Shown here one piece after another: positions 1 through 5,564 of a stretch of 5,916 nt of DNA; positions within the stretch are counted from its first letter, which is position 1; every line of letters starts with the position of its first letter. The notes below the pieces were generated by a model. That model had not been told where the DNA came from and made no database searches. It saw nothing but the letters and a program-made list of their open reading frames with translations. Both the position numbers and the translations under genes were made by a program. This DNA is from DATMNI01 sp035570275 (GTDB lineage: Bacteria > Acidobacteriota > Terriglobia > Bryobacterales > Bryobacteraceae), in contig DATMNI010000401.1 of the NCBI GenBank assembly GCA_035570275.1, positions 1 to 5,916 of the forward strand. The letters are read 5' to 3'.

Positions 1-101
1 GCTTTGTCGGCGACAAACAACCGCGCCTGAAACTCGTTGAGTGTATTCAGCACCTTGAGCCAGCGACTCTCCTCAGGAGAACGACGATTGGACCTGCTCA
101 T
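1..101 (-). CDS. N-terminal fragment of probable ISAzo13-like transposase (runs off left edge)
   Basis: The minus strand is open from an ATG at 101-99 to the window edge, giving about 33 residues that begin MSRSNRRSPEESRWLKVLNT and continue with LNEFQARLFVADKA. The LNExQxRLF block is what I remember near the N-terminus of ISAzo13-type (Rhodopirellula DDE) transposases, just before their helix-turn-helix. That assignment is recognition, not a search result. The ATG at 101 has no good ribosome binding site. The best one nearby (GGAGGA, 149-144) serves a different frame starting at 138 that stops at 75-73, so the gene may be frameshifted or may start elsewhere. It could be another transposase family or a degraded copy. 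Confidence 0.5.
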   Translation of the reverse strand, partial: MSRSNRRSPEESRWLKVLNTLNEFQARLFVADK

Positions 102-138
102 CCACCCTACGGTAACCGAAAGCCGAAGATTTGTCCAT
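73..138 (-). other. 21-codon ORF behind a strong ribosome binding site, overlapping the transposase start
   Basis: On the minus strand GGAGGA (149-144) lies 5 nt before an ATG at 138-136. The ORF encodes MDKSSAFGYRRVDEQVQSSF plus one serine and stops with TGA at 75-73. It overlaps the transposase-like frame, which lies +1 relative to it. It could be the true transposase N-terminus separated by an indel, a leader ORF, or chance. No function is claimed. Confidence 0.3.
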
Positions 139-295
139 ATAATTCCTCCGGCTCGCCTTAGCGGAATAACGGGCTCTTCTGGTTCAGCAGTTCGGGTTGG
201 ATCATGCGCCGGACTTATTAGGCGAACTTCGAATCGCTCGACGGACGTGGCGGCCCCAGGCTCTCTTCAATGTCTCCCATGTATCTCCTCAAGCG

Positions 296-679
296 CTATG
301 CCGCGGCCCCGCGAAAATACTCGCTTGTCCGGGGACGAAACAAGAAATATGCGAAGGCTGCGCATATCAAAATGTGAACCCCCAACTGAAACCGCGAGTG
401 GAAGAGGCTGATTACCACGTGGAATGCGATCCAGGCGAGTGAAAGCCAGCGCGCCCAGTTGCTGGCACGGAGCATGTACACCCCACAAACAATCGCTAGG
501 AGACGGACAAGAGAAACCCACACGACGTCGTATTGAATCGGATGTTGCGCCGTGAAGTCATTGAGGTGAAAAACCAGCCCGAGTGCGCCCGTCGCAATCA
601 AAACGAAGCTGATGATGGTCACGGAGAGTGGACGTTTATTCACAAATGGCGCGTCACGGCTCAATCTGCCGGATGCCAT
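296..679 (-). CDS. Small four-helix membrane protein, function unknown
   Basis: A 127-residue hydrophobic protein with four probable membrane segments at about residues 18-38, 54-71, 76-93 and 99-114. A short basic N-terminal tail precedes the first (RPLSVTIISF at 16-25). The stretch from VRLLAIVCGVYML to NWARWLSLAW resembles conserved uncharacterised membrane proteins I associate with Acidobacteria and Verrucomicrobia. I cannot name a domain or catalytic residue. It starts 33 bp after the stop of the aminotransferase on the same strand, so the two are probably co-transcribed. The ribosome binding site is weak (a GAG shortly before the ATG). The GC content is lower than in the aminotransferase. 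Hydropathy pattern and operon position make it likely to be real. Confidence 0.75.
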   Translation of the reverse strand: MASGRLSRDAPFVNKRPLSVTIISFVLIATGALGLVFHLNDFTAQHPIQYDVVWVSLVRLLAIVCGVYMLRASNWARWLSLAWIAFHVVISLFHSRFQLGVHILICAAFAYFLFRPRTSEYFRGAAA

Positions 680-712
680 TATCTCAGTCTCTGGCGGTTG
701 CTTGAAACCCGG

Positions 713-1855
713 TTAGCCGGCGGTTGACCGCCCCACCGGCAGTTCGTGTCCGCGCAACCCCTCAGCCAGCCGCCCAATGCCAGCCGCGAACTTCTCCCCG
801 CTGGCCGCAAAGCCCAACCGGAAATGCGCCGGCATGCCGAAGCAGTCTCCGGGCGCCAGCATCACACCGCGCTGCATCATGCGCCGGCAGAACTCGCGGC
901 CATCGCCGCCATCGGCCAGCCACGGAAATGCCGTCATGCCGCCGCGCGGCCGAACCCATCGCAACCCATCGCCGAACTCCTCGAAAACCTGGTCCACCAG
1001 GCTCAGATTGGCTTGCGCGACGCGGCGGGCCCGGCCGTAAATGGCTTCGCGATGCTCCAGCGCCAGCACCGCCAGGCGTTCACTCAGCGCCGTGTTCGAC
1101 GCCGTAAAGTAACTGCGCGCGTTGTTGTAACGGCGCCGCCGTTGGGCGTCGCGCTCCACCATCCAGCCCACGCGCAGCCCGCTCAGGCACAATGCCTTCG
1201 AAAAATCTCCCAGCACGGTGGCGTGCGGCAGCCGGGCGGCGGACCGCGACGGCGTCCCGTGGTAGATGGGGTGGTACACTTCGTCGCACACCAACTGCAC
1301 CCCTCGTTCCGCGCAAAAATCGTGCAGGCCTTCCATCTCGGCATCGCTGAGAACCGCGCCCGTCGGATTGTGCGGTGTATTCACGAGCACGAAACCAGTA
1401 CGGCCGTCCACCAGCCCGCGGATTTCGTCCAGGTCGATGCGGAATCCGTCTTCGGGCCGCAGTGTGTAGTAGCGAACCTGCAATCCGAATGTTTCGGCCA
1501 GCGCCTGGTTGGTGGGGAAGCCCGGCTTCGAGAGCACCACGTTGGCGCCGGCTTCGGCGGCATGAAAGAAGAGCAGCCACAGAGCCTCGGCTGCGCCCGT
1601 GACTACCTGCACATGGCTGGGGTCGACGCCCTGCAGGCCGGCAATCGCTTCCCGCAAGTCGTTGGAGCCGGCGGCGCTGGTGTAGAGCAGCCGCGTGTCC
1701 AGCAGGCGCTCGTGCGCGTCAACGCCGGATAGCGCCAGCAGTTCACGCAAAGTCCAGGCGGGGCCGGTGCTGGCGCCCAAATCGAACTCCACCGGCGGGT
1801 CCGCGGAAAACTTCTGCTCCAGCCATTGGTCCAGAAGGAAGGGTGACAGTTCCAT
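713..1855 (-). CDS. PLP-dependent class I/II aminotransferase (fold type I)
   Basis: A complete 380-residue cytosolic enzyme of the AspC-like fold, the usual length for the family. Diagnostic residues are in place: N163 in PHNPTG, D191 and Y194 in CDEVYH, the Schiff-base lysine K220 in DFSKALCLSGLRVGW with R228 (phosphate contact), and R346 in HFRLGFA, the usual alpha-carboxylate-binding arginine. It should transfer an amino group via pyridoxal phosphate, but the substrate cannot be read from the sequence. The N-terminus (PFLLDQWLEQ, then STGPAWTLREL) reminds me of enzymes annotated as capreomycidine-synthase-like, so an atypical amino acid substrate or a non-transaminase PLP reaction is possible. 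No biosynthetic partners are present. It is probably the first gene of an operon with the small membrane protein. No ribosome binding site is visible before the ATG. A TATGAT 5 nt upstream suggests a leaderless mRNA. Confidence 0.93.
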   Translation of the reverse strand: MELSPFLLDQWLEQKFSADPPVEFDLGASTGPAWTLRELLALSGVDAHERLLDTRLLYTSAAGSNDLREAIAGLQGVDPSHVQVVTGAAEALWLLFFHAAEAGANVVLSKPGFPTNQALAETFGLQVRYYTLRPEDGFRIDLDEIRGLVDGRTGFVLVNTPHNPTGAVLSDAEMEGLHDFCAERGVQLVCDEVYHPIYHGTPSRSAARLPHATVLGDFSKALCLSGLRVGWMVERDAQRRRRYNNARSYFTASNTALSERLAVLALEHREAIYGRARRVAQANLSLVDQVFEEFGDGLRWVRPRGGMTAFPWLADGGDGREFCRRMMQRGVMLAPGDCFGMPAHFRLGFAASGEKFAAGIGRLAEGLRGHELPVGRSTAG

Positions 1856-1860
1856 GCTTG

Positions 1861-1866
1861 ATCATA
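1861..1866 (-). promoter_or_regulatory. Candidate -10 element of the aminotransferase (possible leaderless start)
   Basis: On the minus strand TATGAT (5 of 6 matches to TATAAT) ends 5 nt before the ATG at 1855, so transcription would begin at or next to the start codon. No convincing -35 is found at 16-18 bp spacing, where the sequence is G/C-rich repeat, so this is a weak call. Confidence 0.35.
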
Positions 1867-1873
1867 ACGCCAC

Positions 1874-1940
1874 GGGTCAGGGGCCGGGGCTGGGGATCGG
1901 GGGCCGGGGGTCAGGGGCCAAGTCAGGGGTCAGGGGCCGG
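1874..1940 (+). repeat. G-rich direct repeats, GGGTCAGGGGCC unit
   Basis: The core GTCAGGGGCC occurs at about 1876-1885, 1910-1919 and 1928-1937, with a further partial copy (GTCAGGGG, 1922-1929) and a variant GATCGGGGGCCGGGG around 1894-1909. The plus strand carries many runs of three to five G in under 70 bp, enough to allow a G-quadruplex. The repeats lie between the divergent aminotransferase and BlaI-type genes. Function unknown. Confidence 0.7.
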
Positions 1941-1961
1941 GCGAGTTTTTTCAGATTGCCC

Positions 1962-1990
1962 TTGACATTCACTCAGTTTAGTACTAATTA
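1962..1990 (+). promoter_or_regulatory. Promoter of the BlaI-M56-TonB operon
   Basis: A perfect -35 TTGACA lies at 1962-1967. After a 17-bp spacer comes TAATTA at 1985-1990, a weak match to TATAAT. The predicted transcription start, 7 nt further on, is the A of the ATG at 1997. No Shine-Dalgarno lies in the A/T-rich bases before that ATG, which fits a leaderless mRNA. The spacing is seen directly. Promoter activity is inferred. Confidence 0.6.
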
Positions 1991-1997
1991 ATTAGTA
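1982..1997. promoter_or_regulatory. Perfect 16-bp palindrome, likely repressor operator
   Basis: TACTAATTAATTAGTA is an exact inverted repeat (8 + 8, no gap). It covers the predicted -10 and ends on the first base of the repressor's start codon. BlaI/MecI repressors bind dyads with TAC.../...GTA-type half-sites over their own promoters, so autoregulation by the adjacent gene product is the simplest reading. Binding itself is inferred. Confidence 0.65.
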
Positions 1998-2368
1998 TGC
2001 GACGCCGAAGTTCCACCTTGACCGAACAGGAACTCGAAATCATGAAGATCGTCTGGGAGCGCGATAAAACCACCGTCCGCGACGTCTACGAAGCCCTGCT
2101 GGAACGCCGCAAAGTGGCCTACACGACCGTCATGACCATGATGAAGATCCTGGAAACCAAGAAGTATCTGAAGAAGACCCTGGCGGACCGGGCCTATGTC
2201 TACCGTCCCGCCCAGCCCAAGGGACAGGTGATCGGCGATATGGTGCGGGAGTTCGTGAATCGCGTGTTCAACGGCTCGGCCGAACCGCTGCTGGTCCACC
2301 TGGTTGATCAGCACGGCCTCTCCAGCCAGGAACTGGAAGAGATCGCGCGCTTGCGGAGGAAGGCATGA
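1997..2368 (+). CDS. BlaI/MecI/CopY-family transcriptional repressor
   Basis: A 123-residue protein, the family's normal length. The N-terminal winged helix spans about residues 7-72: LTEQELEIMKIVWE forms the first helix, TTVRDVYEALLE the second, the recognition helix is AYTTVMTMMKILETKKYL (41-58), and the wing runs to ADRAYVYRP. The C-terminal part (about 75-123) is the helical dimerisation region. In staphylococcal BlaI/MecI this region is cleaved to relieve repression, but I cannot identify the scissile bond here. The ATG at 1997 is preferred because the next Met (residue 16) would remove the first helix. The gene ends in an ATGA overlap with the M56 gene, so repressor and peptidase are translationally coupled, as in bla/mec pairs. 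It probably represses its own operon through the palindrome at 1982-1997. The regulated targets may also lie elsewhere. Confidence 0.92.
   Translation: MRRRSSTLTEQELEIMKIVWERDKTTVRDVYEALLERRKVAYTTVMTMMKILETKKYLKKTLADRAYVYRPAQPKGQVIGDMVREFVNRVFNGSAEPLLVHLVDQHGLSSQELEEIARLRRKA
2355..2360 (+). promoter_or_regulatory. Ribosome binding site of the M56 gene, inside the end of the repressor gene
   Basis: GGAGGA lies 4 nt before the ATG at 2365, whose bases overlap the repressor's TGA (2366-2368). This fixes the start and indicates coupled translation. Confidence 0.75.
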
Positions 2369-4404
2369 CTGCCAAACTCGTCTGGGACAACCTGGTGGCC
2401 TACAGCCTGCAGATCGGCCTGCTGGTGGCGCTGGCGGCTTTTGTGCCGGCCGTCCTGCGGCTCCGGCTGCCGGGCGCGAAGCTCGCCTACTGGCACTTCC
2501 TGCTGGCGGCCTGTCTGTTGCTTCCGGTGTTTTCGCCCCGCGCGCGTGAGCTGGCCGCGTCGAACGTGCAAGTCTCCACCACCGTGGCTGTGCTCGCGCC
2601 CGCGCAGCCCGCCCCGCGGCCGGCCATTCCGCGCACTGAGCTGGCCCTGGGGCTGCTGGCGGCCGGCGCGTTGCTTCGTCTGGGTTGGCTGGCCGCCGGC
2701 TTCTGGCGTCTGCGCCAATACCGGCGCCACTCGCGGCCGTTGGAGTCCGCAACTGGGCCCGCAACTTCCTGGAGCGTGGAAGCCGACCTGCGAATTTCCG
2801 ATGCCGTGGCGAGCCCCGTCACTTTCGGCTTCCGCAAACCGGTGGTCCTGTTGCCCGCTCGTTTCCCGGAGTTGAATGCCGCGCTGCAGGAAGCCATCCT
2901 GTGCCACGAAGGCCTGCACGTGCGGCGGCGCGACTGGCTCTTCACCTTGGCCGAAGAAGTGGTGCGCGCCGTATTCTGGTTCCACCCGGCGATCTGGTGG
3001 CTGTTGGGCGAGATCGGCCTCGCCCGTGAGCAGGCTGTGGATCGCGAAGTGATTGCACTCACGCATCAGCGCGAAGAGTACCTGGACGCGCTGTTGGCCA
3101 TTGCGGGCGCGGGACCGCAGCTAGACCTGGCCCCCGCGCCGCTGTTCCTGCGCAAGCGGCACTTGAAGCAGCGCGTAGTTTCGATTTTAAAGGAGGTTCG
3201 CATGTCGAAAGCGAGATTGATTTCCGCACTCACCGCCGGGCTGGGTATTCTGGCCGTGGCTTGCTGGTTCGTCACCAGCACCTTTCCCTTGACCGCCGCT
3301 CCGCAAGCGCCGGATGGCGCGGGTGTGACTGTGGACCTGGGCGGCGCCGCCGTGATGCACCGCGGTCCCGTGATCTACCCCGAAGCGGCGCGAAAGCAGG
3401 GCGTGGAGGGGACCGTCACCCTGGAGTTGACCACGGACGCCAACGGCAATGTGTCCGATGCCCGCGTGCTCAGCGGCCCGGTCCCACTACGCCGCAGCGC
3501 GCTTCAATCGGTGTTGCAGTGGCACCTCATGAAGAACATGTCCTTGGACATCCGCCAGGTGAGCATCAGCTACCAATTGCCGGTGAGGAATGAAAACCAG
3601 GCGTCGCCCGCCCCGCAGCCGGCGATCCAGATTCAGCCCGCACTTGCCAACCCAAAGTGGGACGGCACCAATACTCCAGGCAGCGCACCAGCGGTAGCTC
3701 CCGTGCCCCGGCCGGACCCGGCCAGCCGCAAGTGGATGTCGGCCCCGTTGACGTCGCCCCAAAAACTCGCCCACATCAACATCGTGGGACTGCCCGACCA
3801 GGCGCGTGCCGACCTGCTCTCGCAACTGCCCCTCCATGAAGGAGACACGCTTTCACGCGACTCGCTGGCTCGCGCAGTCCAGGTGGTGCATGAGTTCGAC
3901 GAGCACCTGAATGTGAACATCATTACGGCCACCAACGGCGACGCGAATATGCAGATCACCGCGCCAGGCGCAGCAGTAGTTGGCGGAATCATTGGCGGAG
4001 TACCCGGTGGCGTTGGCCTCGGCATGGGGGTTGGCGTTGGCGGCGGTGTGGGCGGAGTCATCGGCGGCGGAGTCATCGGCGGAGTCCCCGGCGTCGTGGC
4101 AAGCGCCGACTACAAGCGCATCACCATTGGCGGCAACGTGCAGCAAGCCAAACTGATCTACCAGCCCAAGCCGGCCTATCCGCCCGAGGCCAAGGCTGCC
4201 CGCATAGAGGGCGTGGTCCACCTTCAGGCGGTCATCGCAACCGACGGGACCGTCATCGATCTCACCGTACTCAGCGGGCATCCGCTGCTGGTCCCGGCGG
4301 CGCTGGAGGCGGTAAAGCAGTGGGTCTATCAACAGACACTCCTCAACGGTGAGCCGGTGGAAATCCAGACCCGGATTGATGTCAACTTTACGCTGTCTCA
4401 ATAA
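2365..4404 (+). CDS. M56 (BlaR1-type) membrane metallopeptidase fused to TonB_C, POTRA-like and TonB_C domains
   Basis: A 679-residue integral membrane protein. Residues 1-309 are the M56 part, with membrane segments at about 11-32, 41-56, 92-113 and 287-308. The zinc motif is HEGLH (181-185), followed by REQAVDRE (221-228), where E222 is the likely third ligand and D226 the conserved aspartate. In this family the peptidase triggers inactivation of the partner BlaI repressor encoded just upstream. After the last membrane helix come a TonB_C-like domain (about 327-405: VIYPEAARKQGVEGTVTLEL), a Pro-rich linker, a POTRA-like stretch (467-521: INIVGL, LPLHEGDTL, FDEHLNV), a glycine/valine-rich segment (536-578) and a second TonB_C domain (586-678). 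There is no penicillin-binding sensor with SxxK, unlike BlaR1/MecR1. No ExbB/ExbD are nearby, so classical TonB energy transduction is unlikely from this window alone. The C-terminal half probably faces the periplasm and may sense or bind partners. Confidence 0.9.
   Translation: MTAKLVWDNLVAYSLQIGLLVALAAFVPAVLRLRLPGAKLAYWHFLLAACLLLPVFSPRARELAASNVQVSTTVAVLAPAQPAPRPAIPRTELALGLLAAGALLRLGWLAAGFWRLRQYRRHSRPLESATGPATSWSVEADLRISDAVASPVTFGFRKPVVLLPARFPELNAALQEAILCHEGLHVRRRDWLFTLAEEVVRAVFWFHPAIWWLLGEIGLAREQAVDREVIALTHQREEYLDALLAIAGAGPQLDLAPAPLFLRKRHLKQRVVSILKEVRMSKARLISALTAGLGILAVACWFVTSTFPLTAAPQAPDGAGVTVDLGGAAVMHRGPVIYPEAARKQGVEGTVTLELTTDANGNVSDARVLSGPVPLRRSALQSVLQWHLMKNMSLDIRQVSISYQLPVRNENQASPAPQPAIQIQPALANPKWDGTNTPGSAPAVAPVPRPDPASRKWMSAPLTSPQKLAHINIVGLPDQARADLLSQLPLHEGDTLSRDSLARAVQVVHEFDEHLNVNIITATNGDANMQITAPGAAVVGGIIGGVPGGVGLGMGVGVGGGVGGVIGGGVIGGVPGVVASADYKRITIGGNVQQAKLIYQPKPAYPPEAKAARIEGVVHLQAVIATDGTVIDLTVLSGHPLLVPAALEAVKQWVYQQTLLNGEPVEIQTRIDVNFTLSQ
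3190..3204 (+). promoter_or_regulatory. Consensus Shine-Dalgarno plus ATG inside the M56 fusion gene
   Basis: AAGGAGGT (3190-3197) stands 4 nt before an in-frame ATG at 3202 (M280). The start would give a 400-residue product with a basic N-terminus and one hydrophobic segment (signal anchor), then the TonB_C/POTRA-like/TonB_C module. This is the same plan as the downstream gene. The bases also encode Lys-Glu-Val, so the match may be coincidental. Confidence 0.4.
4051..4089 (+). repeat. In-frame tandem repeat encoding the glycine zipper
   Basis: GGCGGAGTCATC occurs at 4051-4062 and 4066-4077 (15-bp period), followed by the variant GGCGGAGTCCCC at 4078-4089. The surrounding 3970-4098 is a Gly/Val/Ile-rich low-complexity tract with many GxxxG-like spacings. 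The downstream paralogue lacks it, which suggests in-frame repeat expansion. Confidence 0.75.
4120..4401 (+). repeat. Paralogous TonB_C copy 1 (partner at 5081-5362)
   Basis: The 94 codons align without gaps to 5081-5362. By hand count about 66 of 94 residues are identical, including ITIGGNVQQAKL and TLLNG. This is a diverged tandem duplication within one operon. Confidence 0.85.
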
Positions 4405-4414
4405 GGAAACCAAC

Positions 4415-5365
4415 ATGCCGAACGCGAAACTCATTTCAGTATTAGCGGCGCTTGGTTGCCTCACAGCCGGCGCGCAAACGGCCGCCGATGGCCCCGGCGT
4501 CGCCGTCGATCTCGGCGGCGCGGCAGTCATGCACCGCACTCCCGTGAACTATCCCGTTGGCGCACGCGGCGCACGCGTGGAAGGCACCGTCACCGTGGAA
4601 CTCGCGGTCGATTCCGCCGGCAACGTCGCCGATGCCCGCGTTCTCAGTGGACCTGTCGAGCTGCGCAGGCCCTCGGTCCTCGCAGTTCTGCAGTGGCACT
4701 TTGCCAAGGATATGGCCTCCACCACGCGTGAGGTTCGCATCACTTACCAGGCGCCCTCGGCTCCAACGGGCGCCGCCCTGGCCGAGCCGCCAACCGTTAG
4801 GACTGGGTCGATGCGCGCCGCCAATTCGTTCGAGGGCAGGAAGGTGGACCACATCAACATACTCGGCCTGCCCGCGGAGGCGCGCAGCGAGCTGCTCTCC
4901 CGCCTGCCCATGCACGAAGGCGATCTCTATTCAGCCGACCTCGTGGACAGGACGTTCGGCACCATCCGGCAATTCGACGAGCACCTCTCGGTGGGTTTTC
5001 GCAGTGATTCGAACACCAGTCTGGTGCTGCAGATTTACGCCCCGGGCGCTGTCATCGAAGCTCCCGACGCTCCCAAACGGATCACCATCGGCGGCAACGT
5101 TCAGCAGGCCAAATTGCTTTCGCAGGTGCGGCCGGTTTATCCTCCCGATGCCAAAGCTGCGCGCGTGCAGGGCAAGGTCACGCTGCAAGCCCTGATCGCC
5201 GCCGATGGCCGCGTCGCCGACCTGACGGTCCTCAGCGGAGACCCGATGCTGGCGCCTTCGGCCATTCAGGCCGTGAGCCAATGGGTCTACAACCAGACAC
5301 TGCTCAACGGCGTGCCGGTTGAAGTCATGACGCAGATTGACGTGAACTACACGCTGATGCAGTAA
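4415..5365 (+). CDS. Exported TonB_C, POTRA-like, TonB_C protein, paralogue of the M56 fusion's C-terminal half
   Basis: A 316-residue protein. The ATG at 4415 is chosen over the upstream in-frame ATG at 4349 because it follows AAGGA (4403-4407), lies 10 bp after the M56 stop, and opens a signal peptide (MPNAKLISVLAALGCLTAGA, cleavage near residue 20; C15 forms only a poor lipobox). Domains: TonB_C-like 33-113 (VNYPVGARGARVEGTVTVEL), POTRA-like 144-195 (HINILGL, LPMHEGDLY, FDEHLSV), and TonB_C 223-314 (ITIGGNVQQAKL to QIDVNYTL). It aligns throughout with residues 280-679 of its upstream neighbour but lacks the peptidase, the longer anchor, much of the linker and the glycine zipper. It is probably periplasmic and co-transcribed with the repressor and peptidase. 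It might compete with, or pair with, the homologous module of the peptidase. That role is inference. Confidence 0.88.
   Translation: MPNAKLISVLAALGCLTAGAQTAADGPGVAVDLGGAAVMHRTPVNYPVGARGARVEGTVTVELAVDSAGNVADARVLSGPVELRRPSVLAVLQWHFAKDMASTTREVRITYQAPSAPTGAALAEPPTVRTGSMRAANSFEGRKVDHINILGLPAEARSELLSRLPMHEGDLYSADLVDRTFGTIRQFDEHLSVGFRSDSNTSLVLQIYAPGAVIEAPDAPKRITIGGNVQQAKLLSQVRPVYPPDAKAARVQGKVTLQALIAADGRVADLTVLSGDPMLAPSAIQAVSQWVYNQTLLNGVPVEVMTQIDVNYTLMQ
5081..5362 (+). repeat. Paralogous TonB_C copy 2 (partner at 4120-4401)
   Basis: Gap-free match to 4120-4401 at protein level (about 70% identity by hand count). Nucleotide identity is highest around the ITIGGNVQQAKL codons, so homologous recombination between the copies, deleting the region between them, is conceivable. 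Confidence 0.85.
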
Positions 5366-5375
5366 AGCTTACTGA

Positions 5376-5393
5376 ACAGGCCAGGGGGCCTGT
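5376..5393 (+). terminator. GC-rich hairpin after the operon
   Basis: ACAGGCC (5376-5382), loop AGGG, GGCCTGT (5387-5393): a perfect 7-bp stem starting 10 bp after the last stop codon. No T tract follows, so it is either an atypical intrinsic terminator or an mRNA 3'-end stabiliser. Confidence 0.5.
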
Positions 5394-5411
5394 GAAGGAG
5401 TTGTGAGGGCT

Positions 5412-5431
5412 GACCATAGCCGACCATAGCC
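5412..5431 (+). repeat. Tandem duplication of GACCATAGCC
   Basis: Two exact adjacent 10-bp copies (5412-5421, 5422-5431) in the non-coding gap between the operon and the antitoxin-like gene. The rest of 5394-5564 shows no ORF or RNA gene I can support. Confidence 0.85.
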
Positions 5432-5564
5432 TATGTTGCGACCAGCCCGATCAGTTCTCCGCGGTCGCTCTTCGCTATTCCGCCCGCTCCGCCGACGAGT
5501 TGAGCGCGGGCCCACCGACGGCGGCGGCTCCGGATTTGCATCAACCCACTATTTCGCGTAGGTT

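Noticed and set aside
162..169. CGGAATAA shared with 5787-5794 near both transposase fragments, considered as an insertion-sequence terminus or target duplication
   Set aside because: It is only 8 bp, in the same orientation at the outer flanks of different element ends. Neither terminal inverted repeats nor a target duplication can be established without sequence beyond the window.
746..1732. Long plus-strand ORF (328 codons) opposite the aminotransferase
   Set aside because: It lies antisense to a gene with all catalytic motifs intact. Its translation is Arg/His/Gln/Ala-rich with no recognisable domain, which is typical of an antisense shadow in GC-rich DNA.
1988..3066. Overlapping minus-strand ORFs of 250-258 codons opposite the repressor and M56 genes
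   Set aside because: Their compositions are biased (Arg/Ala/Pro or Gln/Gly/Arg) and they show no domains. The plus-strand genes have clear winged-helix and HExxH motifs.
2365..4404. M56 protein considered as a true beta-lactam-sensing BlaR1
   Set aside because: The C-terminal half has no SxxK/SxN/KTG-type arrangement and instead carries TonB_C-like repeats. No beta-lactamase gene is present.
5433..5561. 42-codon plus-strand ORF starting ATG TTG CGA in the gap before the antitoxin-like gene, and a 36-codon minus-strand ORF over much of the same stretch
   Set aside because: There is no ribosome binding site, no recognisable motif, and the composition is that of GC-rich non-coding sequence. 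The minus-strand end (GGAGGIAKSDRGELIGLV) looks somewhat protein-like but cannot be supported.
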